64,000 bases of DNA from an uncultured Bacilli bacterium (GCA_910577505.1 CAJTLN010000001.1:62001-126000), one strand, 5' to 3'. Positions 50,299 through 58,818 are shown, numbered from the stretch's first letter. The notes: generated by a model not told the origin, from the sequence alone. Translations and numbers: made by a program.

Positions 50299-50407
50299 AT
50301 TGGCAGGTAATAAATTTTAATATTGAATTTATATTATAAATACGCATATTTTATAAATACTATAATAGGTTTTGGAGACTAATAATCTACCTTTAATATT
50401 ATACTTA
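50299..50407 (-). pseudogene. Degenerate partial copy of tRNA-Trp
   Basis: The stretch 50367-50405 contains AGGTTTTGGAGACTAATAAT, which resembles the anticodon arm and D-arm of the true tRNA-Trp (GCGGTTTTGGAGACCGTTAT) in the same orientation. TTGGCAGGTAAT at 50300-50311 resembles its 3' end TGGCAGGGGTAG. About 55 bases of unrelated AT-rich sequence lie between these parts. It looks like a decayed, interrupted duplicate that no longer folds. The gene-free interval 50142-50456 otherwise shows only promoters. Confidence 0.6.
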
Positions 50408-50456
50408 TATAAGAAATAAATATGATTAAATACATATTATATAATAGGTGAATTTT

Positions 50457-50879
50457 ATGATTATACAATATAATACTAAAGAATTAGATCTTCTTGCTAG
50501 AATAATGCGTGCTGAAGCACTTAATGAAGGTAACTTAGGAATGCTAATGGTTGGCAATGTTGTAGTTAATCGTGCCATAGCAGACTGCCTTACTTTTAAA
50601 AATGTTCGTACCTTAACTGATGCTATTTATCAACCTAATCAATTCGTTGGAACAAAAAGTTCTCTATTTCAGTCTAAACCAACTACAAAAGAAAAAGAAC
50701 TTGCAGAACGAGTAGTTCGTGGTGAATATTATCATCCTGCTACTAACGCCTTATGGTTTTATGCACCATCTCCAGGAACAAGTTGTAAAGCAACATGGTA
50801 TGACCAAAAAAGAGCAGGCTCTTATAAAGGACACTGCTTCTATGAACCAGAACCTGGTATTTGCAAAGAAATTCATTAA
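50457..50879 (+). CDS. Cell wall hydrolase, SleB/CwlJ catalytic domain
   Basis: The 140-residue protein is a single Hydrolase_2 (SleB/CwlJ) domain. RIMRAEALNEGNLGMLMVGNVVVNRA carries the catalytic Glu in RAEA. YQPNQFVG and NALWFYAPSPGTSCKATWYD match later family blocks. It would cleave peptidoglycan glycan strands. It has no signal peptide or binding domain, like CwlJ, which suggests use from inside or by another route. The ATG at 50457 follows TAGGTGAAT. The presence does not prove sporulation. Confidence 0.9.
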   Translation: MIIQYNTKELDLLARIMRAEALNEGNLGMLMVGNVVVNRAIADCLTFKNVRTLTDAIYQPNQFVGTKSSLFQSKPTTKEKELAERVVRGEYYHPATNALWFYAPSPGTSCKATWYDQKRAGSYKGHCFYEPEPGICKEIH

Positions 50880-50882
50880 AAA

Positions 50883-50904
50883 AATACTAATTTTACTTAG
50901 TATT
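50883..50904. terminator. Bidirectional terminator
   Basis: AATACTAA (50883-50890) and TTAGTATT (50897-50904) form the stem with T-run; it separates the SleB-like gene and the NrtR-like gene. Confidence 0.82.
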
Positions 50905-51717
50905 CTTTTTATACCTAAATAATGCTGAAGGTCTATGACCAGCTCCTGTTTGAACAAACTCAGTCTTCTCAACTTTATCAGCAATAATTCTTCTAAATGC
51001 TGGATCAAGCAACTTCTTATTTAAAATAACTTCATATACTTGTTGTAAATCTCCTAATGCAAACAACTCTGGCATCATATTAAAAACCACATCAGTATAA
51101 TTTATTTTATTTTTTAATCTTTCAATACCAGACCAAATTACTAAAGGATGATCAAATGCTATATCATCATTTTTTTCTATTTCAAACTTGTATCTGTCTG
51201 TTGTTCTTTCCCTTAAAACTTTCTTTATCTTAAATTTTAAAGTATCAGTTCCATTATCTAAAATAACTAAAACGTTATCTTCTTCTTCAAAGTATTGTAC
51301 ATTAAACCATGATGCATTTTCACTTAATTTTTCATTTAATCTATTCTTATCAATTAAAGCCATATATGAAGACGATACTATTCTCATTCTTGGATCTCTA
51401 TTGACATCTCCAAATGTATATAATTGCTCTAAATAAATATCATGCAAGCCTGTTTCTCTAGCTAAGATTCTCTTAGGACATTCTTCTAAATCTTCCTTAA
51501 CATCTAAGAATCCACCAGGTAAACACCATTTATCTTTAAATGGATAATCATCTCTTTTAACAAGCAAAACACTCATATACTTCTTATTTGACTTTCTATA
51601 ATTAGATTGAACTTCATCACTAACACTTAAAATTAAAATATCTGTAGTCATAGATAATTTTTCAAATGCATCAGGATTATACGCTTTTAAAAACTCTTCT
51701 TCACTTTTATACATCAT
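50893..51717 (-). CDS. NrtR-like transcription regulator (degenerate Nudix domain plus winged helix)
   Basis: 274 residues. The N-terminal half is a Nudix fold (KRDDYPFKDKWCLPGGFLDV). The box is degenerate: GGFLDVKEDLEECPKRILAR keeps the G-x5-E frame but has RI for the catalytic RE and ARET for the EE pair, so hydrolysis is unlikely. The C-terminal half (about 180-274) has a winged-helix pattern, with TGAGHRPSALFRY at the end. This is the NrtR layout, a regulator of NAD genes that senses ADP-ribose-type ligands. The ATG at 51717 follows GAGGTGTT. Its start region matches an element at nadD and prs. Confidence 0.83.
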   Translation of the reverse strand: MMYKSEEEFLKAYNPDAFEKLSMTTDILILSVSDEVQSNYRKSNKKYMSVLLVKRDDYPFKDKWCLPGGFLDVKEDLEECPKRILARETGLHDIYLEQLYTFGDVNRDPRMRIVSSSYMALIDKNRLNEKLSENASWFNVQYFEEEDNVLVILDNGTDTLKFKIKKVLRERTTDRYKFEIEKNDDIAFDHPLVIWSGIERLKNKINYTDVVFNMMPELFALGDLQQVYEVILNKKLLDPAFRRIIADKVEKTEFVQTGAGHRPSALFRYKKNTK

Positions 51718-51727
51718 ATTAATAACA
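51711..51727. promoter_or_regulatory. Candidate operator overlapping the NrtR-like gene start
   Basis: ACATCATATTAATAACA (51711-51727) matches ACATTATATTAATAACA of the prs operator (63764-63780) at 16 of 17 bases. It covers the start codon and part of the ribosome site, so a bound regulator would hinder its own expression. Inference from similarity only. Confidence 0.45.
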
Positions 51728-51770
51728 CCTCAACTAAATTATAACATAATTATAAGATAAATAACAAAAT

Positions 51771-51792
51771 AAAAAGATGCATTTAGCATCTT
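51771..51792 (-). terminator. Terminator of the 51.8 kb gene
   Basis: AAGATGC (51774-51780) and GCATCTT (51786-51792) pair around a 5-base loop, followed by a T-run on the minus strand. Confidence 0.83.
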
Positions 51793-52216
51793 AAACTTTA
51801 TATAGCTTTTTATTCTTAACAAAAACTAAAATTCCTAAGCCTAAGACTCCACTAGTTATTAACATCTTTGGTACAAAAGCTCCTGTAGGAGGATTATCAC
51901 TTCCGTCTTCACCTGGTCTCATTATGTTTATTTTTATTTTAAATTCTTCAGTAGTTGTTCCATTACTAGCCTTAATAACTAAATCATTTTCTCCTTCTTG
52001 AACATCCACTTTACCTGCTCCCTCAACAGTAACACCATCTACTGAAACAACATCAATATCTACATAATTTAAAGTTGTAGTTAAAGATAAACTCCAACTA
52101 TTTCTATCAAGATTCAAATCTCCAATCCCATCCACAGTAATTCCTGTAACCAATGATGATGCATTAACCAATACTGGGAACATTAACAACGCTAAAAACA
52201 CAACCCATTTCTTCAT
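51791..52216 (-). CDS. Secreted surface protein with cadherin-like fold and possible sorting signal
   Basis: The 141-residue product has a signal peptide (MKKWVVFLALLMFPVLVNASS) and a beta-sandwich of about 90 residues. LNLDRNSWSLSLTT and EFKIKINIMRP resemble the cadherin-like beta-sandwich found on Bacillota surface proteins. The C-terminus has NPPTGAF, then a hydrophobic stretch and a basic tail (VKNKKLYKV). This may be an atypical sortase signal (NPxTG) or a plain membrane anchor. AGGTGGTA precedes the ATG at 52216; an in-frame start at 52225 is less likely. Confidence 0.75.
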   Translation of the reverse strand: MKKWVVFLALLMFPVLVNASSLVTGITVDGIGDLNLDRNSWSLSLTTTLNYVDIDVVSVDGVTVEGAGKVDVQEGENDLVIKASNGTTTEEFKIKINIMRPGEDGSDNPPTGAFVPKMLITSGVLGLGILVFVKNKKLYKV

Positions 52217-52325
52217 ATATACCACCTATTCTTACCTAAACTATATATCTTCTTTAACACAAAGTAAACAAATATAACTTTTCACTTTACACTTTATGTT
52301 ATACTATTTATCAAGAGGTGTAATT

Positions 52326-52886
52326 ATGTTAATAGGAATAGATATAGATGATACATTAGTTAATACTAGAGAAAAACAACTTATTTACTGGGCTGACTAT
52401 GTAACTAAAAATCCTAAAGAGGGATATACAAAAGAAATACCTAATACTATAAATGATTTTGGTGATGAGTATGTTCAAGTATTTTGGGATACTTATCGTG
52501 AACAACTATCTTTCACTCCAACTTTTAAAGAAAATACATCGGTCGTATTGCATAGATTAAAAGAAAATAATATTATCCCTTGTATTATAACTTCAAGACC
52601 AGACACTAAATATAAAAATTTAAAATTAAGATTAAAGAATTGGTTAAAAGAAAATAACATTCCAATTGAAATACTTTATACAGACGTTAGAAATAAAGGT
52701 TTATTTTGTAAAGAAAATAATATAGATATATTAATAGATGATAGTTTAAACCAAATTAAATCTGCTAAAGAAAACAATGTAAAAGCTATACTATTTAATA
52801 ACAATCCTAACTACGAAGGATTACAAACAGATAACTGGCTAGATTTATATGATATCTTAATCAAACTAAAAGAAGAGCAAAACTAA
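52326..52886 (+). CDS. HAD-family 5'-nucleotidase (NT5C type)
   Basis: About 186 residues. The opening MLIGIDIDDTLVNTREKQ has the DxDDT motif of deoxyribonucleotidases; IPCIITSRPD is motif II and IDILIDDSLNQIKSAKE is motif IV. It would remove phosphate from (deoxy)nucleotides or similar. The ATG at 52326 follows AAGAGGTG; the in-frame upstream start at 52296 lies in the promoter region. It has a relative at 55329. It converges on the acyl-CoA ligase gene with a shared terminator. Confidence 0.86.
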   Translation: MLIGIDIDDTLVNTREKQLIYWADYVTKNPKEGYTKEIPNTINDFGDEYVQVFWDTYREQLSFTPTFKENTSVVLHRLKENNIIPCIITSRPDTKYKNLKLRLKNWLKENNIPIEILYTDVRNKGLFCKENNIDILIDDSLNQIKSAKENNVKAILFNNNPNYEGLQTDNWLDLYDILIKLKEEQN

Positions 52887-52903
52887 TTTTGTTCTTCTTT
52901 TTC
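52870..52903. terminator. Bidirectional terminator
   Basis: AAAGAAGAGCAAAA and TTTTGTTCTTCTTT form a long stem with one mismatch between two convergent genes. Both stop codons fall in it. Confidence 0.8.
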
Positions 52904-54607
52904 TAATTCACGATAATTAACTTTTCCTATAATAGTCTTTGGTAAACTATCTCTAAACACAAACTCTTTTGGCATCATATACTTTGCTAAATTCTTATTA
53001 CAATGTTCTTTTATATCTTTTAATATATCACTATTAACATTTACTCCTTTTTTAAGAACTATAAAAGCTTTAGGTACTTGTACTTTATAAGGATGAGGAA
53101 TACCTATAACACCACACATTTCTACCTTAGGATGTTTAAGGATTACTTCTTCTACATAAGAAGGATATACATTATATCCAGAAACAATTAACATTCTTTT
53201 TAATCTTTGAACAAAGAATAGCACTCCATCTTCATCCATATATCCTAAATCTCCTGTATGAACCCATCTTAAACCATCTTCGTGAACATAAACCATTTTA
53301 TCTGTTTCTTCCTTATTATCTAAATATCTAGACATAACTACTGGTCCACTAAGACATATTTCTCCTATTTCACCTATCTTTTTATCTTCTTTACTATCTA
53401 TATCAATTATCTTAACTTTATTTCCAGGTAACGGAATACCTACACTACCTAACTTATCTGAACCCATTGCTCCAACGACTGCAGGACCAGTTGTTTCAGT
53501 CATTCCATACCCTTGTAATATATGCTCATTACAATTATGCTCCTTCAAAAAATCATTAACTCTTTTATTTTTTTCAGGCGATAATGAATCTCCTCCAGAT
53601 ATTACATATTTCACAGAAGACATATCTACGTTCATCATGTATGGATTAGTAATAAGAGCTTCATATAAAGTTGGAACTCCTGTCAATACAGTTGGTTTAT
53701 ATTTTCTAATAAGTTTATCAAATCTCTTAGCATCAAATTGTGGTATTAAAGCAATAGTTGACCCTAATGCTAAAGGAGCACATATACATACTACTAAACC
53801 AAAACAATGAAACATTGGTAAAATTCCTAAAAAAGTATCTCCAACTCCTACTTTTGGAAATATAATCTTAGCCTGCTCCATAATTGCATTAACATTTCCA
53901 TTAGTTAGTACTATATTTTTAGGAATACCAGTTGTCCCCCCACTATGCAGATATATTGCATCATCATTTTTATCTCTAATAACTTCAGTGTTATGACTAT
54001 AATTCATGCCTCTATTATAAAATTCTTCCCAATATATAAAACATTCATTAGACTTATCAATATTCATCTTTAATTCCTGTGTTACCATATAACCTAAACC
54101 TAATAATGCAGGCATAGAATCCTTAGCCGATACAATAACTACTTTATATATTTCTGTTTCATCTATAATCGTCAATATCTTTTCATAAGCTAAATTAATA
54201 GCAATAGCTAAAACCGATTTAGTCTTAATAATCGAATCTTTTATCTCTTCTTGACTAGATAAAGGATGAATCATATTAGCTATAGCACCTATCTTATTAA
54301 CAGCATAGAAACTAATTACTGCTTCTGGAGTATTAGGCATTAATATAGTAACTACATCTCCCTTTCTTACTCCACTTGCTTTTAATGCTTTAGCACATAT
54401 TTCTATCCTATTTAATAAATCGTTAAAACTAAACTTTCTTCCAAAATAATTTAATGCAACTTCATTTTCATGAACTAATGCATTTTTTTCAAAATATCTA
54501 TAAATTGAACATTCAGGTACTACAATATTTTTTTTATCTTCATCATAATACTTATCCCATAAATTCTCATAACTAGTTTTATTCTTTTTCCATTTAAATA
54601 ATTTCAT
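52883..54607 (-). CDS. Acyl-CoA synthetase (AMP-forming ligase)
   Basis: 574 residues. Activates a carboxylic acid, probably a fatty acid, to its CoA thioester via an acyl-adenylate. Seen are the P-loop-like LHSGGTTGIPKN (about 208-219), ILQGYGMTETTGP, HTGDLGYMDEDG, the hinge VQRLKRMLIVSGYNVYP and the C-terminal Lys in LPKTIIGKVNYRE. The length matches long-chain acyl-CoA synthetases. The chain length preferred is unknown. The gene is divergent to a TetR regulator with a double operator between. Confidence 0.9.
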   Translation of the reverse strand: MKLFKWKKNKTSYENLWDKYYDEDKKNIVVPECSIYRYFEKNALVHENEVALNYFGRKFSFNDLLNRIEICAKALKASGVRKGDVVTILMPNTPEAVISFYAVNKIGAIANMIHPLSSQEEIKDSIIKTKSVLAIAINLAYEKILTIIDETEIYKVVIVSAKDSMPALLGLGYMVTQELKMNIDKSNECFIYWEEFYNRGMNYSHNTEVIRDKNDDAIYLHSGGTTGIPKNIVLTNGNVNAIMEQAKIIFPKVGVGDTFLGILPMFHCFGLVVCICAPLALGSTIALIPQFDAKRFDKLIRKYKPTVLTGVPTLYEALITNPYMMNVDMSSVKYVISGGDSLSPEKNKRVNDFLKEHNCNEHILQGYGMTETTGPAVVGAMGSDKLGSVGIPLPGNKVKIIDIDSKEDKKIGEIGEICLSGPVVMSRYLDNKEETDKMVYVHEDGLRWVHTGDLGYMDEDGVLFFVQRLKRMLIVSGYNVYPSYVEEVILKHPKVEMCGVIGIPHPYKVQVPKAFIVLKKGVNVNSDILKDIKEHCNKNLAKYMMPKEFVFRDSLPKTIIGKVNYRELEKEEQN

Positions 54608-54628
54608 AATATCATCTCCATATATTAA

Positions 54629-54741
54629 ACATTTGTTGCATAACTTACAAATGTATTATATAATTCAATTAATATTTGTATCAATCAGCAATTATTACTA
54701 ATATTGATACATCTTAAACAACTAACATATAAATTGTTTAA
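54629..54741. promoter_or_regulatory. Divergent ligase/TetR promoters with three inverted repeats
   Basis: Minus promoter: TTGATA (54679-54684) and TATAAT (54655-54660), 18 bases apart. Plus promoter: TTGATA (54704-54709) and TATAAA (54728-54733), 18 bases apart. Both -35 boxes lie in the arms of one inverted repeat (54677-54685 and 54703-54711, TGTATCAAT/ATTGATACA). A second repeat, ACATTTGT/ACAAATGT (54629-54654), covers the minus start site. A third, TTAAACAA/TTGTTTAA (54714-54741), surrounds the plus -10. They are likely sites for the TetR protein. Confidence 0.75.
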
Positions 54742-54755
54742 AAAGTGAGGACATT

Positions 54756-55313
54756 ATGGATCGAAGAATTAAATATACTAAAAATGTAATCAAAACAACT
54801 TTTTTATCTTTATTAGAAGAAAAAGATATCAAAAAAATTACAGTAAGTGAAATATGTAAGACTTCTGACATTAATAGAGCTACATTCTATCGTTATTATC
54901 TAGATGTATATGACTTACTCAATAAAATACAAGAAGACTTCATAGTTGAGCTAAAAAGTGCTTCAAATAATGAAAACAATTACACAGTATCAACATTCTC
55001 TAAAGAGCTACTTAATGTATTCTTAGAAAATAAAGAGCTAGTAAGAATACTATTTAATACTAACAATAACTTATACTTCTTAAATGATATTCTTGAAATA
55101 GCTTATGAAAAGTGCAAGGCAAAATGGTCTTCTGACCTCTCTAATATCTCTGATGAAGATATGGAATATGCATCAGTATTCATCTTTAATGGAGCTCTAG
55201 GTGTAATAAACTTCTGGGTCAAAAATGACTTTGATAAAAGTGTAGATGAAATCTCAAATATAATAGAACAACTAAGTTACTATGGTACTAAAAGATTTAT
55301 ATATAAAAAGTAA
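54756..55313 (+). CDS. TetR/AcrR-family regulator
   Basis: 185 residues. The N-terminal HTH reads ITVSEICKTSDINRATFYRYYLDV, and the C-terminal ligand domain is of the TetR_C_8 type (NNLYFLNDILEIAYEKCKAKW, GALGVINFWVKNDF). It is paralogous to the TetR gene at 26916. The ATG at 54756 follows GTGAGGAC. It is divergent to the acyl-CoA ligase gene, with operator-like repeats in between, and is followed 15 bases later by a HAD gene, so all may form one lipid-related unit. Confidence 0.9.
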   Translation: MDRRIKYTKNVIKTTFLSLLEEKDIKKITVSEICKTSDINRATFYRYYLDVYDLLNKIQEDFIVELKSASNNENNYTVSTFSKELLNVFLENKELVRILFNTNNNLYFLNDILEIAYEKCKAKWSSDLSNISDEDMEYASVFIFNGALGVINFWVKNDFDKSVDEISNIIEQLSYYGTKRFIYKK

Positions 55314-55328
55314 AGAAGGAGTAATAAT

Positions 55329-55907
55329 ATGAAAATAGGAATAGATATCGATAATACAATAACAGACACTCTACCAGTAATAAAAGAATATTGTAATATG
55401 TATAATGACACAGTAGTAAAAAGAGGGCTAACTATGCACGAAGATGGTGTAGCTAGTTACAACTTATTTGATTGGACTAAAGAAGAAAATCATGACTTCT
55501 GTATGAACTATTTAGAAAAAGCAGTTCTTTCAGCTAAAGTTAAACCTAATGCTGCCAAAGTAATAAAAAAATTAAAAGATGATGGTCATGAAATATATAT
55601 TATTTCAGCCAGGGTAGAACCTATATTCAAAACTCCATATGAATCAACAGAAAAATACTTAAAAGAAAATGACATAGTATATGATAAATTAATAGTAGGT
55701 TCAATAGATAAGCTACCTTATTGTCAAAAATATAACTTAGACGTTTTTATGGAAGACGAACCTCGTTACATAAATGATATAAGTCCTATAATACCAGTAA
55801 TAGTATTTGATGAAATATTTAATAAACAATGTGTCGGTAATAACATTTATAAAGTGACTAACTGGAATCAAATACCTAACATAATAAATAATTTATCAAA
55901 CAAATAA
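55329..55907 (+). CDS. HAD-family 5'-nucleotidase (NT5C type)
   Basis: 192-residue phosphatase. MKIGIDIDNTITDTLPVIK carries the nucleophile motif; IYIISARVEP is motif II and YNLDVFMEDEPRYINDI is motif IV. It resembles 5'(3')-deoxyribonucleotidases and is a distant relative of the gene at 52326. GAAGGAGTAA precedes the ATG. It is cotranscribed with the TetR gene, 15 bases upstream. The link of a nucleotidase to a lipid-type regulator is unexplained. Confidence 0.86.
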   Translation: MKIGIDIDNTITDTLPVIKEYCNMYNDTVVKRGLTMHEDGVASYNLFDWTKEENHDFCMNYLEKAVLSAKVKPNAAKVIKKLKDDGHEIYIISARVEPIFKTPYESTEKYLKENDIVYDKLIVGSIDKLPYCQKYNLDVFMEDEPRYINDISPIIPVIVFDEIFNKQCVGNNIYKVTNWNQIPNIINNLSNK

Positions 55908-55931
55908 AAGAGACCTAAGTCTCTTTTATTT
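55902..55931. terminator. Bidirectional terminator
   Basis: AAATAAAAGAGAC (55902-55914) and GTCTCTTTTATTT (55919-55931) form a 13-bp stem between the HAD gene and nadK. Confidence 0.88.
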
Positions 55932-56732
55932 TTCTAATACTTTCGTATTTATAACTTTTATAAAATGAAAATCATTCATTCTTAAACATTTAATACTTTT
56001 ATTTTCTATCTTAGTTTCAATTTTAATAACTTTATCAATTACTTTATTAACACCATCTACTTGAATAAACATCTCTCTATTATCTTTATTAGGTACTATT
56101 GTAATAACTTTATTACTAGGTACTAAAACACTATTAACTAATGTCCTAAATACTTTATTATTTAGCGGTGCTATAGGAGTAATCTGTAATGTATTTAGAG
56201 TATTATAAACAATACTACCACCAAAACTCATATTATAAGCTGTACTACCGGTACTAGTACTTATAAGTAACCCATCACCAGTAAACTTCTCTAATAATTC
56301 GTCATCTACATAAATAGGTACTTTTAAAGTAGTAAAATCATTTCTTCTTACAACAATCTCATTTAAAGAATTAAAATAATATATTTTATCTTCTGTAATA
56401 ACTTTAGTTTCTTGTACACTTATATCTTCTATTTTATATTTATCAGAATTTAATCTCTTAACAAAATCTACACAATCTTTAATATCTATTTCTTGTAAAA
56501 AACCTAAAGTACCACTATTAACTCCAATATAATATATCTTATCATTAAACTTAGTTTCTTTAACCATTCTTAAGAATGATCCATCTCCACCAACAGAAAT
56601 AGCCAAGTCATAACCTCTATTAACAATTTTAATACCATATTTTTCTAATTCTAGTTCTAAATCTTTAGCTACTATTTGTGATTGTTCATTATCATTAACA
56701 AATAGTTTTACTTTGTTAATTCTTCTCCCCAT
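55926..56732 (-). CDS. nadK: NAD kinase
   Basis: Phosphorylates NAD to NADP. The 268-residue product shows VGGDGSFLRM, VNSGTLGFLQ, NEIVVRR and TGSTAYNMSFGG, all hallmark NadK motifs, with normal length. The ATG at 56732 follows AGGTGAAAT and overlaps the end of pncC by 25 bases. It is the last gene of an eight-gene operon that starts with nadD and ends at a strong terminator. Confidence 0.96.
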   Translation of the reverse strand: MGRRINKVKLFVNDNEQSQIVAKDLELELEKYGIKIVNRGYDLAISVGGDGSFLRMVKETKFNDKIYYIGVNSGTLGFLQEIDIKDCVDFVKRLNSDKYKIEDISVQETKVITEDKIYYFNSLNEIVVRRNDFTTLKVPIYVDDELLEKFTGDGLLISTSTGSTAYNMSFGGSIVYNTLNTLQITPIAPLNNKVFRTLVNSVLVPSNKVITIVPNKDNREMFIQVDGVNKVIDKVIKIETKIENKSIKCLRMNDFHFIKVINTKVLEK

Positions 56733-57196
56733 AGTATTTCACCTAACTTCAGAATAATCATATCGATTATTACTTCTTTATTTTGTTTTCTTGTTTTTTT
56801 ATCAACACCAATTTTCATATCGTAATATTTTTCTTTATAATAGATACTTACAAATACTTCATTATCTTTACCAAAGTTATTATTTTCATCAGCTCTATTC
56901 AATTTGCCTGTAATACCAACACCAAAATCTGAATTAGCAAACTTGCTTATATTAAGTGCCATCTCATGAGCTGTTTCCATACTATAAACACTATATTCAT
57001 TTATAACATCTGCATCTACACCCATTTTAATCTTATATTGATTAGAATAAGTAACTGCACTATATTTAAGTACTTCAGATGCTCCTTCTATATTAGTAAT
57101 TGCTGATGCTACTCCTCCTCCAGTACAAGATTCCATAGTAGCTATAGTTTCTCCTCTTTTAATTAATTCTAAGACTATTTTCTTAAATGTTTTCAT
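56708..57196 (-). CDS. pncC: Nicotinamide-nucleotide amidohydrolase (CinA C-terminal domain)
   Basis: The 162-residue single-domain protein is the CinA/PncC type that deamidates NMN to nicotinate mononucleotide. IATMESCTGGGVASAITN carries the catalytic Ser, YSNQYKIKMGV and FGVGITGKL are further family blocks. The N-terminal MoaB-like domain of full-length CinA is absent. NMN deamidation feeds the nadD reaction encoded in the same operon. AGGAGAATG precedes the ATG. Confidence 0.94.
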   Translation of the reverse strand: MKTFKKIVLELIKRGETIATMESCTGGGVASAITNIEGASEVLKYSAVTYSNQYKIKMGVDADVINEYSVYSMETAHEMALNISKFANSDFGVGITGKLNRADENNNFGKDNEVFVSIYYKEKYYDMKIGVDKKTRKQNKEVIIDMIILKLGEILWGEELTK

Positions 57197-57200
57197 AATA

Positions 57201-58235
57201 TCATTCTCCTATATATTTTTTAAATCGTTCCTTCGCTTTCTTTAAACTAAAGTTACCATCAAAATACGGATTCCAAGAATAATAATCAAATTCACTTTCT
57301 AATCTTTCTTTATCGTGATTAGAGTATAATTTATCATCTACTCTGTAATCTATAATTATATTTGTTGCAACTTTAACTCCTAAGCTTCTAACTAACTGCA
57401 TTATTTCTAACGCTCTCTTTGTCATTGTAACACTTCTATTCATTGCCTTCAACACTTCTTCATCATAACTTTGAATAGGGCAATGTAGGATATTTAGATA
57501 TCCTGCCTTAGCTAACTCTACAACTTCATCTCCACAAGCTACTAATGTTTGTGGTTCAATATTACGAATAGATATTTGTTTTTGTAATCTTTCTGCAATA
57601 GCACACCAAGTTTTTATTTGGTCTACAGTAGGACTATCTGAAATGAGTACTACATCTTCATGATTTAAAAATTCTTCTATCTGCGTTTCTGGAACAGTAG
57701 CATAAGTTTCTCCTCTAGTATGTTTAATAGTACAATACTTACACTTACCATGGCATCCTGCTCCTATCTTTAATGGATAAAAATTACGGAACAAATTTCC
57801 ATCCTTAAAATTATCTTTACTTTCTTCAAACTCAGGAACCCAATAAGGCGGTTCATAATCAATTAATCTTCTATCATTAATTTCCTGCCCAACAGTTCTT
57901 ACTACATCTAATCTTCTAATAAATGGTGGTAATTCAATATCCATTCGTTGTGCTAAACATCCACCCATATAAATATCTGCACCAGTCTCATTATGTAACC
58001 TTGTAGCAACATTTATATCATTTAGTATTGCCAAATCTGTTACTTGGCATCCTAAAACTACAACTGAATCTGCCTTTTTAGGATCTTTTTCCATCCTATC
58101 AGTATGAGCATTAGCCCAAGATAGAAAATCTGACCATACAGACATACAAGCAGCCGATGTTACATACACCTTTCCTTCTAAATCTTCTACATTATACATT
58201 TTACCTGTACCAAAAATATTCTTTATTTCTTGCAT
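57201..58235 (-). CDS. MiaB-like radical SAM protein without TRAM domain
   Basis: 344 residues. The N-terminus has the UPF0004 pattern with three Cys (SAACMSVWSDF, VVLGCQVTD, MGGCLAQR). It is followed by the radical SAM cluster motif GAGCHGKCKYC (Cx3Cx2C). Methylthiotransferases such as MiaB have both parts plus a C-terminal TRAM domain, which is missing here. It could modify tRNA or another substrate. The ATG at 58235 follows GGAGTGAAG. It lies between the kinase gene and pncC in the operon. The substrate is unknown. Confidence 0.85.
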   Translation of the reverse strand: MQEIKNIFGTGKMYNVEDLEGKVYVTSAACMSVWSDFLSWANAHTDRMEKDPKKADSVVVLGCQVTDLAILNDINVATRLHNETGADIYMGGCLAQRMDIELPPFIRRLDVVRTVGQEINDRRLIDYEPPYWVPEFEESKDNFKDGNLFRNFYPLKIGAGCHGKCKYCTIKHTRGETYATVPETQIEEFLNHEDVVLISDSPTVDQIKTWCAIAERLQKQISIRNIEPQTLVACGDEVVELAKAGYLNILHCPIQSYDEEVLKAMNRSVTMTKRALEIMQLVRSLGVKVATNIIIDYRVDDKLYSNHDKERLESEFDYYSWNPYFDGNFSLKKAKERFKKYIGE

Positions 58236-58251
58236 ATTCTTCACTCCTTTA

Positions 58252-58818
58252 TTACGTACAATTCTTGATAATATAACCTATAACTTCTTTTAATACCATT
58301 TCCCTATTAAAACTAGTATCAAAATACTTAATATTTAATCTATTACATCCTTCTCTAATTTCTTTACTTAAATTTATATTAGCTTCAATCATTCTTCTTA
58401 AATTTTCATTACTAACTTTACTACTCCAATAATGTTTCTTATCATTTAGTCTTATCTCATTAAATTTATCTTCTACACTTATATCAGCATATCCTAAATA
58501 AATTACTAAAATATTTTCATCAAACAATGCAACATCTTTTGGTAACACATGACATGTATCTATAGCATAGTATTCTAACCCAGCTATCGTATCTGTTTTA
58601 TTTTCTTTAATTATTATATTTATTATTTTAGCTATCTTTTCATTTAAGAAATTCCAATCATGTTGATTATACCCAAATACTTCGCAAATACCTCTTTTTA
58701 TTGAATCCATCTTATAGTGAACAAATCCATACTTCAATAATTCTAAACATACTGTTGTCTTACCAGCTCTTGGTGTTCCAGCTATAATAACATGCCTATT
58801 TAACTGCTTTTTTCTCAT
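58252..58818 (-). CDS. P-loop kinase-like protein
   Basis: 188 residues with VIIAGTPRAGKTTVCLEL, a Walker A motif, near the N-terminus. KYGFVHYKMDSIKRGI and ENILVIYLGYADIS follow, as in small-molecule or nucleotide kinases of the AAA/adenylate-kinase type. The acceptor is unknown. The ATG at 58818 overlaps the upstream radical SAM gene by 23 bases. It lies inside the NAD/radical SAM operon, so its substrate may be the product of those enzymes. Confidence 0.78.
   Translation of the reverse strand: MRKKQLNRHVIIAGTPRAGKTTVCLELLKYGFVHYKMDSIKRGICEVFGYNQHDWNFLNEKIAKIINIIIKENKTDTIAGLEYYAIDTCHVLPKDVALFDENILVIYLGYADISVEDKFNEIRLNDKKHYWSSKVSNENLRRMIEANINLSKEIREGCNRLNIKYFDTSFNREMVLKEVIGYIIKNCT

Noticed and set aside
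50457..50879. Evidence that the organism forms spores
   Set aside because: A lone SleB/CwlJ domain occurs in non-sporulating bacteria, and no other sporulation gene is in the window.
50893..51717. Active Nudix hydrolase
   Set aside because: The catalytic RE and EE residues of the box are replaced, and a winged-helix half is present, so a regulator is more likely.
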